NCBI GenBank assembly: GCA_023548195.1
Contig: JAJHZJ010000311.1
Coordinates: forward strand, 9,997,099-10,061,098
Direction of reading: 5' to 3'
From: Bettongia penicillata ogilbyi
Taxonomy: Eukaryota > Chordata > Mammalia > Diprotodontia > Potoroidae
DNA: 64,000 nt
Shown one piece after another: positions 54,120-64,000 of this stretch; position 1 is the stretch's first letter; each line of letters starts with the position of its first letter. Under the pieces are notes generated by a model. That model was not told the DNA's origin and made no database searches. It saw only the letters and a list, made by a program, of their open reading frames with translations. The position numbers and the translations under genes are program-made.

Positions 54120-54131
54120 AATAAAACCAAA
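54120..54131 (+). repeat. 3' target-site duplication of element E
   Basis: Exact partner of 51082-51093. Confidence 0.88.
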
Positions 54132-55810
54132 TCACAGTTTGCCCATTGTAAGATGTATTAACACTAAAGCCATTAATGTGTAAGCTAACTGAATATATAA
54201 TGTTCAAGCATAGTTATATGATACGAACCATGGAATCCTGTGGTGGTGGAAATGAATCATGAATCTTAGGTTAAGTTCAATAAATATTTGGCAACAGAAA
54301 GATCGCATTGTATTATAAAACGACTATAAAAGAAATATAGATGAAGCCATATTTAGTGGAATACCAGTTTATAGATTTTACACTGTACAACATCAAGAAA
54401 GATACATTATCTTTTTTCCCCACAGAAGGTGTTATTTTTATAGTATTACCCACACATTAACACATTCTTTATGGGCCTCATGAAAATAAACACCCACAAT
54501 CAGCAAATAAATGTTTCCCTAAAAATAACTATCACAAAGCAAGATAATAGCTCAGGTTGTTTTTCAAACCATGCCTGCGATTTACTGTATAAATTTAGAA
54601 ATTTGGTAATTATCATCAATCTTATTCATTACATTTCAAAAGTAGAAAAAATAATGAGTAGAAATTCCATTTATTTATTCATGTACCAAAAGATGAAAAT
54701 GACCAGTTATCCAGTTGACAAATCTGGACCATTGTTCTATACCCATTCATACTATCTATGAACACAATACAATACTGTCTGGTCTAGCCAATTTATCTAA
54801 TGAATCCAACAGACTATGCCATCACCTAAAGTCCATGAAACAAAAATAAGAAGTTCAATAGAGTAATACTACCAATAATAATGCTACCAGAGAGTATTCT
54901 TTTTTGCAAATCTGTGAGTATTAATATTCAACAAGTTCTTATTTCTTCAATGGATAATTTGAGTTCAAAAGAAATATCTAAAGATATTTTTCTAAAGTAA
55001 AGAATCTATCAAAGATAGAGATAAGATACCCAAAACATCCCTCTGATAGGTAACTTCCAGAATGTTGGGTATATCCTCTTGGGAAGACTTATGGGATAAC
55101 ATGAGTGAGGATTGCACAGGATAAAGAGACACAGATGAGTTTCATTTTATAATGAATATTCATATTGATGACATCAAAAATTCATCTACATCTCAAAATA
55201 ATATACAGAATAAGGCATTTAGCAAGAAAAGCTCATCTAATTCATAAGAAGGCCCATTATAAGGTTCAATGAGGAGAGGCAAACTGACTATACCAACATC
55301 AGAACTTGGGGAGTGAGGAATCATTTCTTTTTTTAGAGTACAGATTCAAAATTTGGGGGATTCAAATATTCTACATGATAGGGAACTTCCGGATATTGCT
55401 AATGGTACTGAACCAATTCACTTGTTATCATTTTGCCTATCAAGAGATTAAGGTCTTTTAAGGTAATCTTATGATGAGAGGGCAGCAACTCACAACAGTC
55501 TGGTATGTTTGGGGAAATTCTAAGTAAACAACATTAGATAGATTAGAATATGTTTGGAACACTTGGCAATGTTCTTCACCTCAGCTCTGCTACTAGGAAG
55601 ATAATAGAATACTTTATCAATATCTCAAAAGAAAAAGGAAACCTCTGATGGACAATAGCTCTTCCAAACTAAATCACTTACTGCTTGTTTCTTTGTACAT
55701 GTAAGAACTGCTTTTGTGGTCTTTGACACAAAAGAAGAGAACTTGGAAGATGTTACTTCCTCTAACTGGCCAAACTTAAATGGTCCATTACTCATTTATC
55801 ATGCAAAATG
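54132..55810. other. Unassigned AT-rich sequence
   Basis: About 1.7 kb without repeat or gene that I recognise. The 96-codon frame at 54471-54761 has no known motif. Confidence 0.55.
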
Positions 55811-55814
55811 TAGG

Positions 55815-55985
55815 ATGATAGGATCATAGATTTAGAGATGAAAGGAATCTTGAATATCCAATGAAATATACTAATTTTGAAGAGGTGAAGAAATTGAAGT
55901 CAAGAAAGGTAAAATTACTTGCCCAGTGTCACATGAGTAATACATGTCATACTTGAGACTTGAATATTCCCTTTTACTATCTTGC
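55815..55985 (-). mobile_element. MIR/L3-type repeat fragment
   Basis: 'ggatcatagatttagagatg', 'aaaggaatcttgaatatcca', 'ggtgaagaaattgaagtcaa', 'ttgcccagtgtcacatgagt': the 'ggacctta' family in order. Confidence 0.7.
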
Positions 55986-55989
55986 TCTT

Positions 55990-56775
55990 AAATTTTGAGA
56001 CTATTCAACAGTAAGCTCAGGTCTGTTTGCATAATAATAAAGAAAAAGTATTGTGTGTTGGATCCATCAAATGGACTTTTAAAAACCACAGGGGAAAGAC
56101 CAGCGGAAACTTAAAAGAAAATGTTTTCTGACTGGTGGGATTATTAAATATTTCAAAAGAGTCACCCAATGACTTGTTCTGTTTTATTGGTTCATGAATA
56201 CAACAATCTGAAATGTTTCTGTTCTAACATCAAACAACATTTGGGCTTCTTTATGTTTTATTCCTTGTGGTTAAACTACCACAATTCTTAAACTGTTTAA
56301 AGATTACTTTGGTTATAAATGAACCAAGACACTAAGGACTGCATGGGTCAATAGACAACAAGCCATGGCATCTCTATTAGCTTTATGTTCAGATAAATAT
56401 AGACATTAGTATTAACATTACCCTTTATTGAACTTTATTTCTCTTTTCTCTACTATTTTAGTAGGCCTACAGTAATAGTACACTCATCATTTGTGATTAT
56501 CCATTAAACTCCATTTATCAAAGTTTATTTTTTTTTAAATTCTACAATAAGAATATACTTGTCTGTAGAATGACTTAGATTTTATCTCATTTTTTTGCCT
56601 CTGTACCTATGGGTAAATGATTATATCCTTGACTCTTTTATAATCAACACAGTTATTTGTGACTTGAATTTTCATTGATTTTACCTTGGTTATACAAAAG
56701 CATTTTCTGGGCTTACGGTTTTGTTTAATTAGAAAAATAACATCATATTATAAATAAAGTTTATTTAGTAATCAT
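55990..56775. other. Unassigned AT-rich sequence
   Basis: No feature recognised. Confidence 0.55.
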
Positions 56776-56778
56776 ACA

Positions 56779-57023
56779 GGCAACTAGATGATGCAGTAGA
56801 TAGAATGCCAGGCGTAAAGTCAGGAAGATTTCATCTTCTTGAGTTCAAATCTGATCTCAGACACTCACTAGCTGCGGGATGCTGGGGAAATTTGCCTCAG
56901 TTTCCTCATCTGTAAAAAGAGAAGGAAATGGCAAACCACTCCAGCATCTTTGCAAGAAAACCCCAAATGTGACTAAATGGGATCACAAAGAGTCAGACAC
57001 AACTGAAACAACCCAACAATAAA
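56779..57023 (+). mobile_element. SINE family I, near full length
   Basis: 'caactagatgatgcagtaga', 'cttgagttcaaatctgatct', 'cagacactcactagctgcgg', 'cctcagtttcctcatctgta', 'gagaaggaaatggcaaacca' and 'aagagtcagacacaactgaa' in order. Confidence 0.95.
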
Positions 57024-57254
57024 TTAGTTATTAATTTCAAATTAATGCTACAACATGAAGTTATGGCAAATAAGGTGGACCTTACAAGTAAAGAAACAGG
57101 CAACCATTTACATGATGCTATTTGAGAGATTCCAGGGAAGACTTCTTATTTAAAAAAAATAAAGTCCAGATGTTTTAGATTAATTATGTCACTCCACTAA
57201 TAGTGTTAATTATATGTCTCTATTTTTAGTTTTGTTTTTTTGTGAATCCAATTA

Positions 57255-57480
57255 TTGGGTTTTGTTTTCTTATTCATTTTGCCAATCTCTTTTTTTTTCA
57301 TTTAACGGGTTTATAAAATCCATTCACATTTTATGTTTTTATTATATGTGTTTTCCTCCAAAGCCTTTCTTTTATGCTGATTTCCATCCCTTTCATCTCT
57401 TAAGTCATTACTTAATCCTTATACTTAATGTTGTATTTAATGATCTGATGTTAGCCTATTTCCAGAAGGTATAGGGTGAG
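57255..57480 (-). mobile_element. Possible L1 fragment, reverse orientation
   Basis: 'ttcattttgccaatctcttt', 'aacgggtttataaaatccat' and 'tcacattttatgtttttatt' resemble the complement of an L1 ORF2 segment. The 86-codon plus-strand frame here would then be antisense noise. Identification is tentative. Confidence 0.4.
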
Positions 57481-57799
57481 TTACTACCATCAAGGTCAAG
57501 GAATCTCTTTTCTACAGCTACGCCCTGAAATACAAGTAAGTTTGTGAGATTTTGTGCTGACCATCTACAGTGCAAAAAGTCAGGATTCTAAGTACTTACA
57601 TTATCTAGTGTTCTTTTATTAGTTTTTTTTTTAAACTTTATCCATTGGTTCCATCTTGTTTTGTGTATTCAGCCTCAGTTACTCTATAGGGTTTACCTAG
57701 GCTGTGATTTCAATGGTTTAAGGAACTTCCTGGTGAGTAAACTTTGTTTCCCAACACATATTGGCACCTTGACTGCAACTTGGGGCCTTAGAGAGTTGT

Positions 57800-57918
57800 G
57801 TATACTACCAAGAGTTTAAATGATTTCCCCAGAATCATAGAGCCAGTGCGTGTTAAAGAAAGAACTTGAACTCAAGTTTCCTGGATCTGAATATGGCTTT
57901 ATCTACTCCACCACAGAA
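57800..57918 (-). mobile_element. MIR/SINE fragment, reverse orientation
   Basis: 'gatttccccagaatcataga', 'gaacttgaactcaagtttcc' and 'ctttatctactccaccacag' are SINE core and head complements. Confidence 0.6.
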
Positions 57919-57919
57919 A

Positions 57920-59150
57920 TGTGCTATACCTGGTATATAATTACTTTTTTTCAGAAGTTTTTTGGATTGTAGAGGTTTGTAATGACTTCTCTACCAATTT
58001 GTAATAACTTCTCTACCAATTTACTTCTTGACCAAGTTCTCTGCCAATGATATGATCTTTTTGTTAATATTCATAATATTTAAAGTCACTTATACTATTC
58101 TGTTTCTTTTGAATATGAAGTACCTTTCCCAAGCCATCTTCTATCCATGAGTTCTATCCTATTATGTTTCAATGATATTGGTAAGGTAAAATTTGTCTTC
58201 TATCATTAGTGTCCCTAGTTAATTAAGATCAATAAATCTTTGTAACAAATCCTTGATCTAATATCGTACTTATCCACACAATGATATGCTACTTCACATG
58301 CGTATAAATAGTACTTTCTACTTGTTTCTAGGACTTTTCAGGTCAGCTTAATTAATCAATAAGCCAAGGGACTATATACAAAAGAAAATTTGCTTGATGC
58401 CTACTTTTTGGTATTCACTTTGCCTAATTTTTATTGTCTGCTAAAATTTTTCAATCTAAAAATTTTTAATCTAAAAATTTCCAAAGGATTAGGCATTCAT
58501 TAACCTGGTAAACTATATACATCTCCACATAGCCTGACTAGTCCCTTCTTATCCTAACTCTAACATCCTTTTTATCCCCACATATCTAGAAAACATCTAG
58601 ATTTGTGTATCTTTCTTATAGTGTGCTTCCTAATTCAGCACGCAAGGATTTTCGTTGCTTATAAGTAGAGTTATTATTTGGTTCTTCTAAATTATTGCTA
58701 TTTTACTGATACAGAAGTGGTGCCATTTTGGCAGCAGTGCGCATACAGCTTAATTAAGTTTGATTCAGTGTAGAGAGCTTAATATGTTCTTATAACAAGT
58801 TAAGCTAGTACAATTATATACAAATAAAACATTTTACTTTGCTTAAATAAATAGGATAAGACTGTGTTCTCCAAATGCGAATATATACCTCCTTCATTGA
58901 TTTAGACAGAGTCATAATATTAGGGTATGTCAGATCATTGACCTGACTTGGGGATTCACAGGTACCTCCTGGAAATTCAGTCTCTCCCATTTACTTATTT
59001 ATATGTAACTGGTACATTTTTAGAAGTTTCATAAACCTTTAGGGATCCCACTACCACAAAATCCATGCATTCATCCCCATTTCATTCTTAGTGTTAATTT
59101 CCCTCTTCCAATTTGAGATGGCTCAGGTTATATTTCATGATCATTTAGTT
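57920..59150. other. Unassigned AT-rich sequence
   Basis: About 1.2 kb. A small tandem repeat of about 25 bp occurs at 57981-58021 ('gtaatgacttctctaccaat' / 'gtaataacttctctaccaat'). No gene. Confidence 0.55.
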
Positions 59151-59154
59151 TAAT

Positions 59155-59280
59155 GACAGAATGGTAAAGTGCAAAGAAGTCAGATGGATCTTAGTTCAAA
59201 AAATGCTTTTGATGTATACTGGCTCTGTGACCCTGGAAAAGTCACTTAAATTATCAGTACTCAAGTTACTATAAATTATA
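59155..59280 (+). mobile_element. MIR/SINE fragment
   Basis: 'gaatggtaaagtgcaaagaa', 'gatggatcttagttcaaaaa', 'ctggctctgtgaccctggaa' and 'aagtcacttaaattatcagt'. Confidence 0.65.
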
Positions 59281-59639
59281 GAAAACATGCCAACCTTTAT
59301 TGGTAGGAGGAAATTCCTCAGCTAGTAGTTCCTTATACCCATTATTTATTTTAAATGTTATATAGTTTTCTTCCTTTATTCTCCATCAACCTAATATCTT
59401 GGGATTATATATTTAGTCTGAAAGACACTTCTTCTTTCCCTGAAATTTACTAAGTCATCACATCTACAAGATTAGCGTCACATAAAGGTACAATAAATGA
59501 CTTTGTGGTCACTCCTTCTCCAACTAAATAAACAAAGAGAGACTATTAGAAATCTATATTTAAGATTTTTTTCCTGTAAATCTGAGATTTTTTCCCTTGG
59601 CTCAACAAGTTATGGATAGATTTCAAGAGGTACATGACC

Positions 59640-59800
59640 TTGGATGAAAAAATGATATTGCATCTTTATTTTCACTAATCTTTATCTGAATTTATATATC
59701 CCTTCAATTATTGAAAAATGTTATTCTGAGAGTCTATAGGCTTTACTAGACTTCCAAAGGGATCCATGACATGCAAAAATGATTAAGGAATCTCTCTTAT
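59640..59800 (+). mobile_element. Old dispersed repeat (same as 7745-8600)
   Basis: 'ttcactaatctttatctgaa', 'gttattctgagagtctatag', 'gctttactagacttccaaag' and 'ggatccatgacatgcaaaaa' match the right half of the repeat. Confidence 0.55.
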
Positions 59801-61935
59801 ACCATCATTAGATTAAGACTTTGTTGGCTTTTCATAATTTAAGGGAGGGATAATAATTTGTTAGTATTAGTAATTGACATTTTAGTACCAATGAGTTTCC
59901 AGATCTGTTTCTGAGAATAGTTTTTGATAAGGCAAATGTAGAGATTACATGAAAAAAACAGAGATCCAGAGGGCTTGGAAAAAGGTGAATGATAGGAAGT
60001 AAGAAGGAGACAAAGCCAAACTCTTATTTTGGTACCACCTTGTTTAGGTATACATCATTATAAAGATAATAGCCTGAAATGCATTTAATGTTCTCTATAA
60101 TTGAAATAATACTCTAGTATAATTTAGGGAGAATTTGAAGAATTCATAATAATTGAATGCATATACCTTAACAAAACACAACAAATGAACCATTAATTTA
60201 ATAACCTAAAGAGATAAACCACACGGTCAAATTTAGTGGGAGAAAAATTGCAAAAAGCATACACAATATACCCATCCTCACACATATTGGTTTTGCAAAT
60301 AATATTAAGGGATTTTTTTTTTGCATTTCAAAAGACTTTTTCATATTCAAAAGACAATGTTTTGTCCTTTTTAAAAATATATCTAAAGCTTGGGAATGTA
60401 TATAGTGTTGCATTTATTGTGTCCACTAAATCATTACTGTTTCATTTTGCACAAGAGGCATCATTTCATTTTAAGAAATGGAATCCGCAAACTGATTACT
60501 CTGAGAAGAGAGACTATTTCTGCTGCATTCTGCTTTTTAAACAGTACCTTGTAATAGTTGGGCTTATTGCATTGAAACAATCTACTCTGAGGGCACTGTT
60601 TGCATCAAAAGCCTTCTATACGTAATGTGAAAGTTTCTCCAATTGTGAACCACACAGTCGCAGTAGTTAGGGCTTTATTACTTAGTTCTAATTTGTATTG
60701 ATGGCCTTAAAAAGTAGCATGCTTTGCAGTTCTATGAAAGAAAAGATTATAAATGGAGATTAATTATAATTTTGCTAGCTCAGTACTTGTAAAACTAAAG
60801 CAATTTATATTCTTTCTCTTAATGATCTCCATTCCTGATTGCAGTAATGTAATCTAATTGTGACTATGATAGTATCTGAATCATGTGGGCCTCAATGTGA
60901 TTGAAACTACTTTTTGCATTAAAAAGTAATTTTGGAGTAATGATGAAAAGTTACTGTGGAAAATTGGCAAGTAATATATTTGACTCTGTATCTTAAGTTT
61001 CTGCTTTCATTTTTGATTATATCTCATAGCATGGATAAGTATGATATTATATCAAGGATTTATTACATCAAAGACTTATCGATGCTAAGTATGAGTATGA
61101 GTATTGAGGATAAGGCTGATGCTATTGGAAAATAGAGAGGGAGTTGAGCCAGGCAAATGACTAAGGATTTAAAGTACTAGACCCAGCTTAATGTTATGGA
61201 AAGGAGAAACCAATAGGGGAGGCAGGGAGGGAAGGAGGTGGTATCAGTATCACAAAGGCATGAGAGTTTGAAGCAAGAAACACTGTAAGTATTTTGGCTG
61301 GCACAGCAGATGCTATTTGGATAGGCATTAAGGACAATGAGGATAGTCAGGTATTTCTTGAATGTTATACTTCACCTCAGGGCATAAGGAGAAAATAGAC
61401 CAGGAAATGTTTTTCTTTTAGATAAAAAGTCCTCTGAAGGGTCGAACCTTGTTCAGGAAATATAGCACAAGAGTGCTTTTGTATCTGTTTTATGGAACTG
61501 ATTTTCAGTCTCTTAAGGAAACCAAATTCTACAACTTGAGAGACAAGAGAACAAGTACATATGGTCGGAAAATCATTCGCTATCAAGTGAGCCACATGTC
61601 ATAAAAAAGAAAGCAAGCTAAGACAGGTTACTTTGGGAAAAGCTGATTTTGGAAGAAATGTGAAATATACTCAGCTTTTGTTTTTAATTAAGGTTTTATA
61701 AGACATGATGATTGCAATATTAAAAGAATTATATTTACCTCTATCCTAGTTAAGTCTAAAGAAATTTACAGGTAACAAAAATGCCTGTAGTTAAGATAAA
61801 TATGCACAAAAGGTGTTAGGAAAATAAGCAACAACAAAAATAGAGGAAAATCGAGAGAAAGAAAGCTAATTGGGAACTATGAAATCTTTGCAGGGTAAAA
61901 AGAAAGCTTATCTAGGGCTTTCTTCCTTCTTTGGA
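59801..61935. other. Unassigned sequence, repeat-poor
   Basis: About 2.1 kb in which I recognise no repeat. A 129-codon plus frame (60236-60625) and minus frames at 60198-60413 and 61377-61595 show no domain. The part at 60750-60970 is the best place in the window for a conserved non-coding element, but only because it looks non-repetitive. Confidence 0.5.
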
Positions 61936-61939
61936 AAGG

Positions 61940-62195
61940 GTGGCTAGGAGGTGCAATGAAAAGCGTATTGGGCCTGAAGTCAAGAAGATATGATTGAAAT
62001 TTGGCATCAGAAATTTAATAGTTGTACAACTTTGGGCAACTCATTCAATGTTTGCCTCAGTTTCCTCATCTGTAAAAGGAGGATAACAATAGCACCTGCC
62101 TCCCAGGGTAGTGATGATATAATGAGTTAATAATTATAAAGTGCTTACCACACTATCTGGCACATAATAAGCAAGCCCTATGTAAAATAGCTATT
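61940..62195 (+). mobile_element. MIR, near full length
   Basis: 'ggtgcaatgaaaagcgtatt', 'acaactttgggcaactcatt', 'tgcctcagtttcctcatctg', 'taaaaggaggataacaatag', 'cacctgcctcccagggtagt', 'gtgcttaccacactatctgg' and 'cacataataagcaagcccta'. Includes the MIR 3' end, which family I SINEs lack. Confidence 0.85.
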
Positions 62196-62199
62196 TTAA

Positions 62200-62820
62200 A
62201 AAATCTTTATTATTCTTGGTAACAAACCTTACTACGGTAGACACATTAAATAGAGAGTAAAACATCTAACAGGTTAAGCATCTAAGCACCTAGCCATCCA
62301 TCAAAAATACAAAATAATAGCTATGTTTTGTTTTGCTCTCCAAAGATTTTGTAGTTACCAATTAGCTTTTCTTTTCCTCTGGTTTCCTCTATTTTTGTTG
62401 CTGTGTATATTTTTAAAGATTTTGTATGCATGCTTATCTTAGCTACAGGAATTTTTATTACCTATAAACTTCATTAGATTTAACAAGAAACAGAATCAAA
62501 TATTAACTTTTTTAATATTTCATTTTTCTACAGTAAAATTATCATGACTTATGAAATCCTAATTAGAAATAAAGACTTAACCTGATGAACTTAGCATTTA
62601 ACAGGGTTAAAAACCTAGAGATGCAATATTATATATAAGAAACCAAGTCCTTCAAACCAAAGTGCCATACTACAGAGAGGCAGATAAAGAGAATTAGAAA
62701 CTCATTTGTTGTTACTGACAACAAAAGAGATATTCTTCTTCCATCCTTTCACTCTGGCTAGTTCCATTTGAAAATGGCCTGCTGTTACTCATGGGGAAGG
62801 GATAAATTGCTTACTCTCTA
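62200..62820. other. Unassigned AT-rich sequence
   Basis: No gene or repeat recognised. Confidence 0.55.
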
Positions 62821-62828
62821 AATGACTC

Positions 62829-62912
62829 ATACACACACACGCACACACACACATACATGGACATGCACACACATGAGCATGTGCAGACACATATACATAC
62901 ACACACACATAC
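62829..62912 (+). repeat. (CA)n microsatellite, interrupted
   Basis: 'catacacacacacgcacaca' through 'acatacacacacacatacat', about 85 bp with ATGCA-type interruptions. Confidence 0.92.
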
Positions 62913-63414
62913 ATTAACTTTTAGGCCACCAGGGTCCATTTAGCAAATTACCTTTTACAATGTAACAAATTGTTCAGAAAAAGTAATGGGAGTCCATGAA
63001 GTGCCCCATTTACTCCTTTTGTGCCTATGGTGCTTATATATAAATAAGCATCTTTCCTCTTGCCTTTTTTAGATTCTCTGTTTGAAGGGAATATACTGTG
63101 AAATAGATACTTTCAAGGCTCAGTCAAGAAGAGACCATGTTTAGGCCTTAGAGAGTCCGTTACAGTCAGTTATAATCCAGGAGCAAGTTTAGTATATCTA
63201 CTACCACAAATGGTAACATGATCTTCTGCAAAGTAGTCATTCAGGCCATTGCTAGGATGTCAAGATAATAGGACAAGGATTTTGAGCTCATTGGGGCTAA
63301 TCAGATTAAACAAAACCAAACCCCAAAAATCTAATGGGAAAATTTGGACCTGTAGGATTATAGAAAAGCTTTAGTGGGTATAATATAAAAGTTGTCCATT
63401 TTATAAGAGGATCC

Positions 63415-63990
63415 ATGTTATCATAAGGGTGATGTCTTGACTTGTGTGTGGCTTAGATTTAAATGAGATAAAGTTGCACAAAGTTGTCAGCCTTGCTCTT
63501 TTCTTACATCATCCAAGTCCAAAGTCAAAACAACTGGCAATGGCCCTGGAAACAGTGGATGACCTTGTGGTCTCCAGGTCTGACCAAGCTCTAAATGCTC
63601 CATAGCACTTGCTTCAACTGCCTTCATGGCTCCTGGAAACAAATTATTCTCAGTCACCTATTGACCAGAGTTGGGGGGTAAGGGAGAAGGGGAGGGAAGT
63701 TCTCACATGCTCAGGGTAAACATCCCTTTCAATCACTGAAGGGTTGGAGGCCTGTTGGTTACCCTCAACTTACTTTAGCTTGTCTGCTGAGATGGTTTTA
63801 CGGGAATGGGACCCTTGTTCATGTTACAGTTTCTTGGAATTGCTGGTGAGAGTTGGGTGACAGGTAGACATCAAATGAGAATGAATAGCCCTGAAAGGGG
63901 CTTGGCAGCCCTCACACCAGAGATACTAGTCCTCCCTAAACCCCATACATACACGAGAAGAACTTGTATATATGTATCTTTGGAGTTCTA
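63415..63990 (-). mobile_element. RTE-type LINE fragment, reverse orientation, longest copy
   Basis: Left part 'gtgatgtcttgacttgtgtg', 'gttgtcagccttgctctttt' and 'caatggccctggaaacagtg' matches the fragments at 2628 and 11195. The right part ('aactgccttcatggctcctg', 'gagagttgggtgacaggtag', 'ctcacaccagagatactagt') is the complement of 31545-31800. It runs to near the window edge, so the true limit is unknown. Confidence 0.65.
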
Positions 63991-64000
63991 TGTGGGCTTC

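Noticed and set aside
60236..60625. 129-codon plus-strand frame in repeat-poor DNA
   Set aside because: Phe/Ser/Lys-rich translation of AT-rich DNA, no domain or splice context seen; conservation would be needed to revive it.
1..64000. CRISPR arrays, bacterial operons, plasmid or phage genes
   Set aside because: No regularly spaced identical repeats with unique spacers, no long coding frames and no ribosome-binding patterns; the window is mammalian nuclear DNA.

Overview
The window looks like AT-rich, non-coding nuclear DNA of a mammal, almost certainly a marsupial (family-level inference from repeat content; I cannot say which species). The signs are tRNA-headed SINEs with the marsupial 'ggcagctaggtgg ... 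gttcaaat ... cctcagtttcctcatctgt' architecture, old L2, MIR and L3/CR1 fossils shared by mammals, RTE-type LINE fragments whose 3' tail is shared with a SINE, and L1-derived elements that start like therian L1 ('gaggagccaagatggcgg'). No bacterial-style genes, operons, CRISPR arrays, rRNA or functional tRNA genes are visible, and I found no exon of a working host gene. Nearly all open frames of 60-160 codons lie in repeats or simple sequence, or occur by chance.

Layout: 1-36.2 kb is a repeat patchwork. It has L2 (both strands), a foldback hAT-like MITE (1256-1425), L3/CR1 (3235-3915), an RPL17 processed pseudogene with target-site duplication (7920-8459) inside an older repeat, many SINEs, RTE fragments, a GACAGA minisatellite (about 9862-9985), a pyrimidine tract (19.18-19.34 kb) and a G-run cluster (21.75-21.80 kb). 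From 36.7 to 46.3 kb lies a nested cluster of ORF1-only L1 derivatives (HAL1-like). Element A (36.7-42.4 kb, interrupted) hosts element B (37.44-38.89 kb, itself split by a SINE with a perfect 11-bp duplication) and element C (39.13-42.01 kb, complete, 15-bp duplication, CpG-rich 5'UTR, nearly readable ORF1). Element D follows (42.45-44.51 kb), then the 3' third of an L1 ORF2 (44.5-46.26 kb). Two LTR-like stretches (46.4-47.2 kb) follow. A fifth copy, E (51.09-54.12 kb, 12-bp duplication), lies 5 kb further on. 47.5-51 kb and 54.1-64 kb return to thin repeat fossils and unassigned AT-rich sequence, ending in an RTE-type fragment.

How the parts relate: none of the five HAL1-like copies contains an ORF2, so their spread must have depended on reverse transcriptase from full L1s. 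The SINE at 37509-37829 ends in the same 3' tail as the RTE-type fragments, so it was probably moved by an RTE. The most interesting material is the HAL1-like group: two 5'UTR lineages, a 3'UTR that seems to contain two successive L1-like 3' ends, a microsatellite slot that differs between copies, and one young copy whose ORF1 has only a few lesions. All repeat identities come from recognising sequence by eye; none was checked by alignment software.
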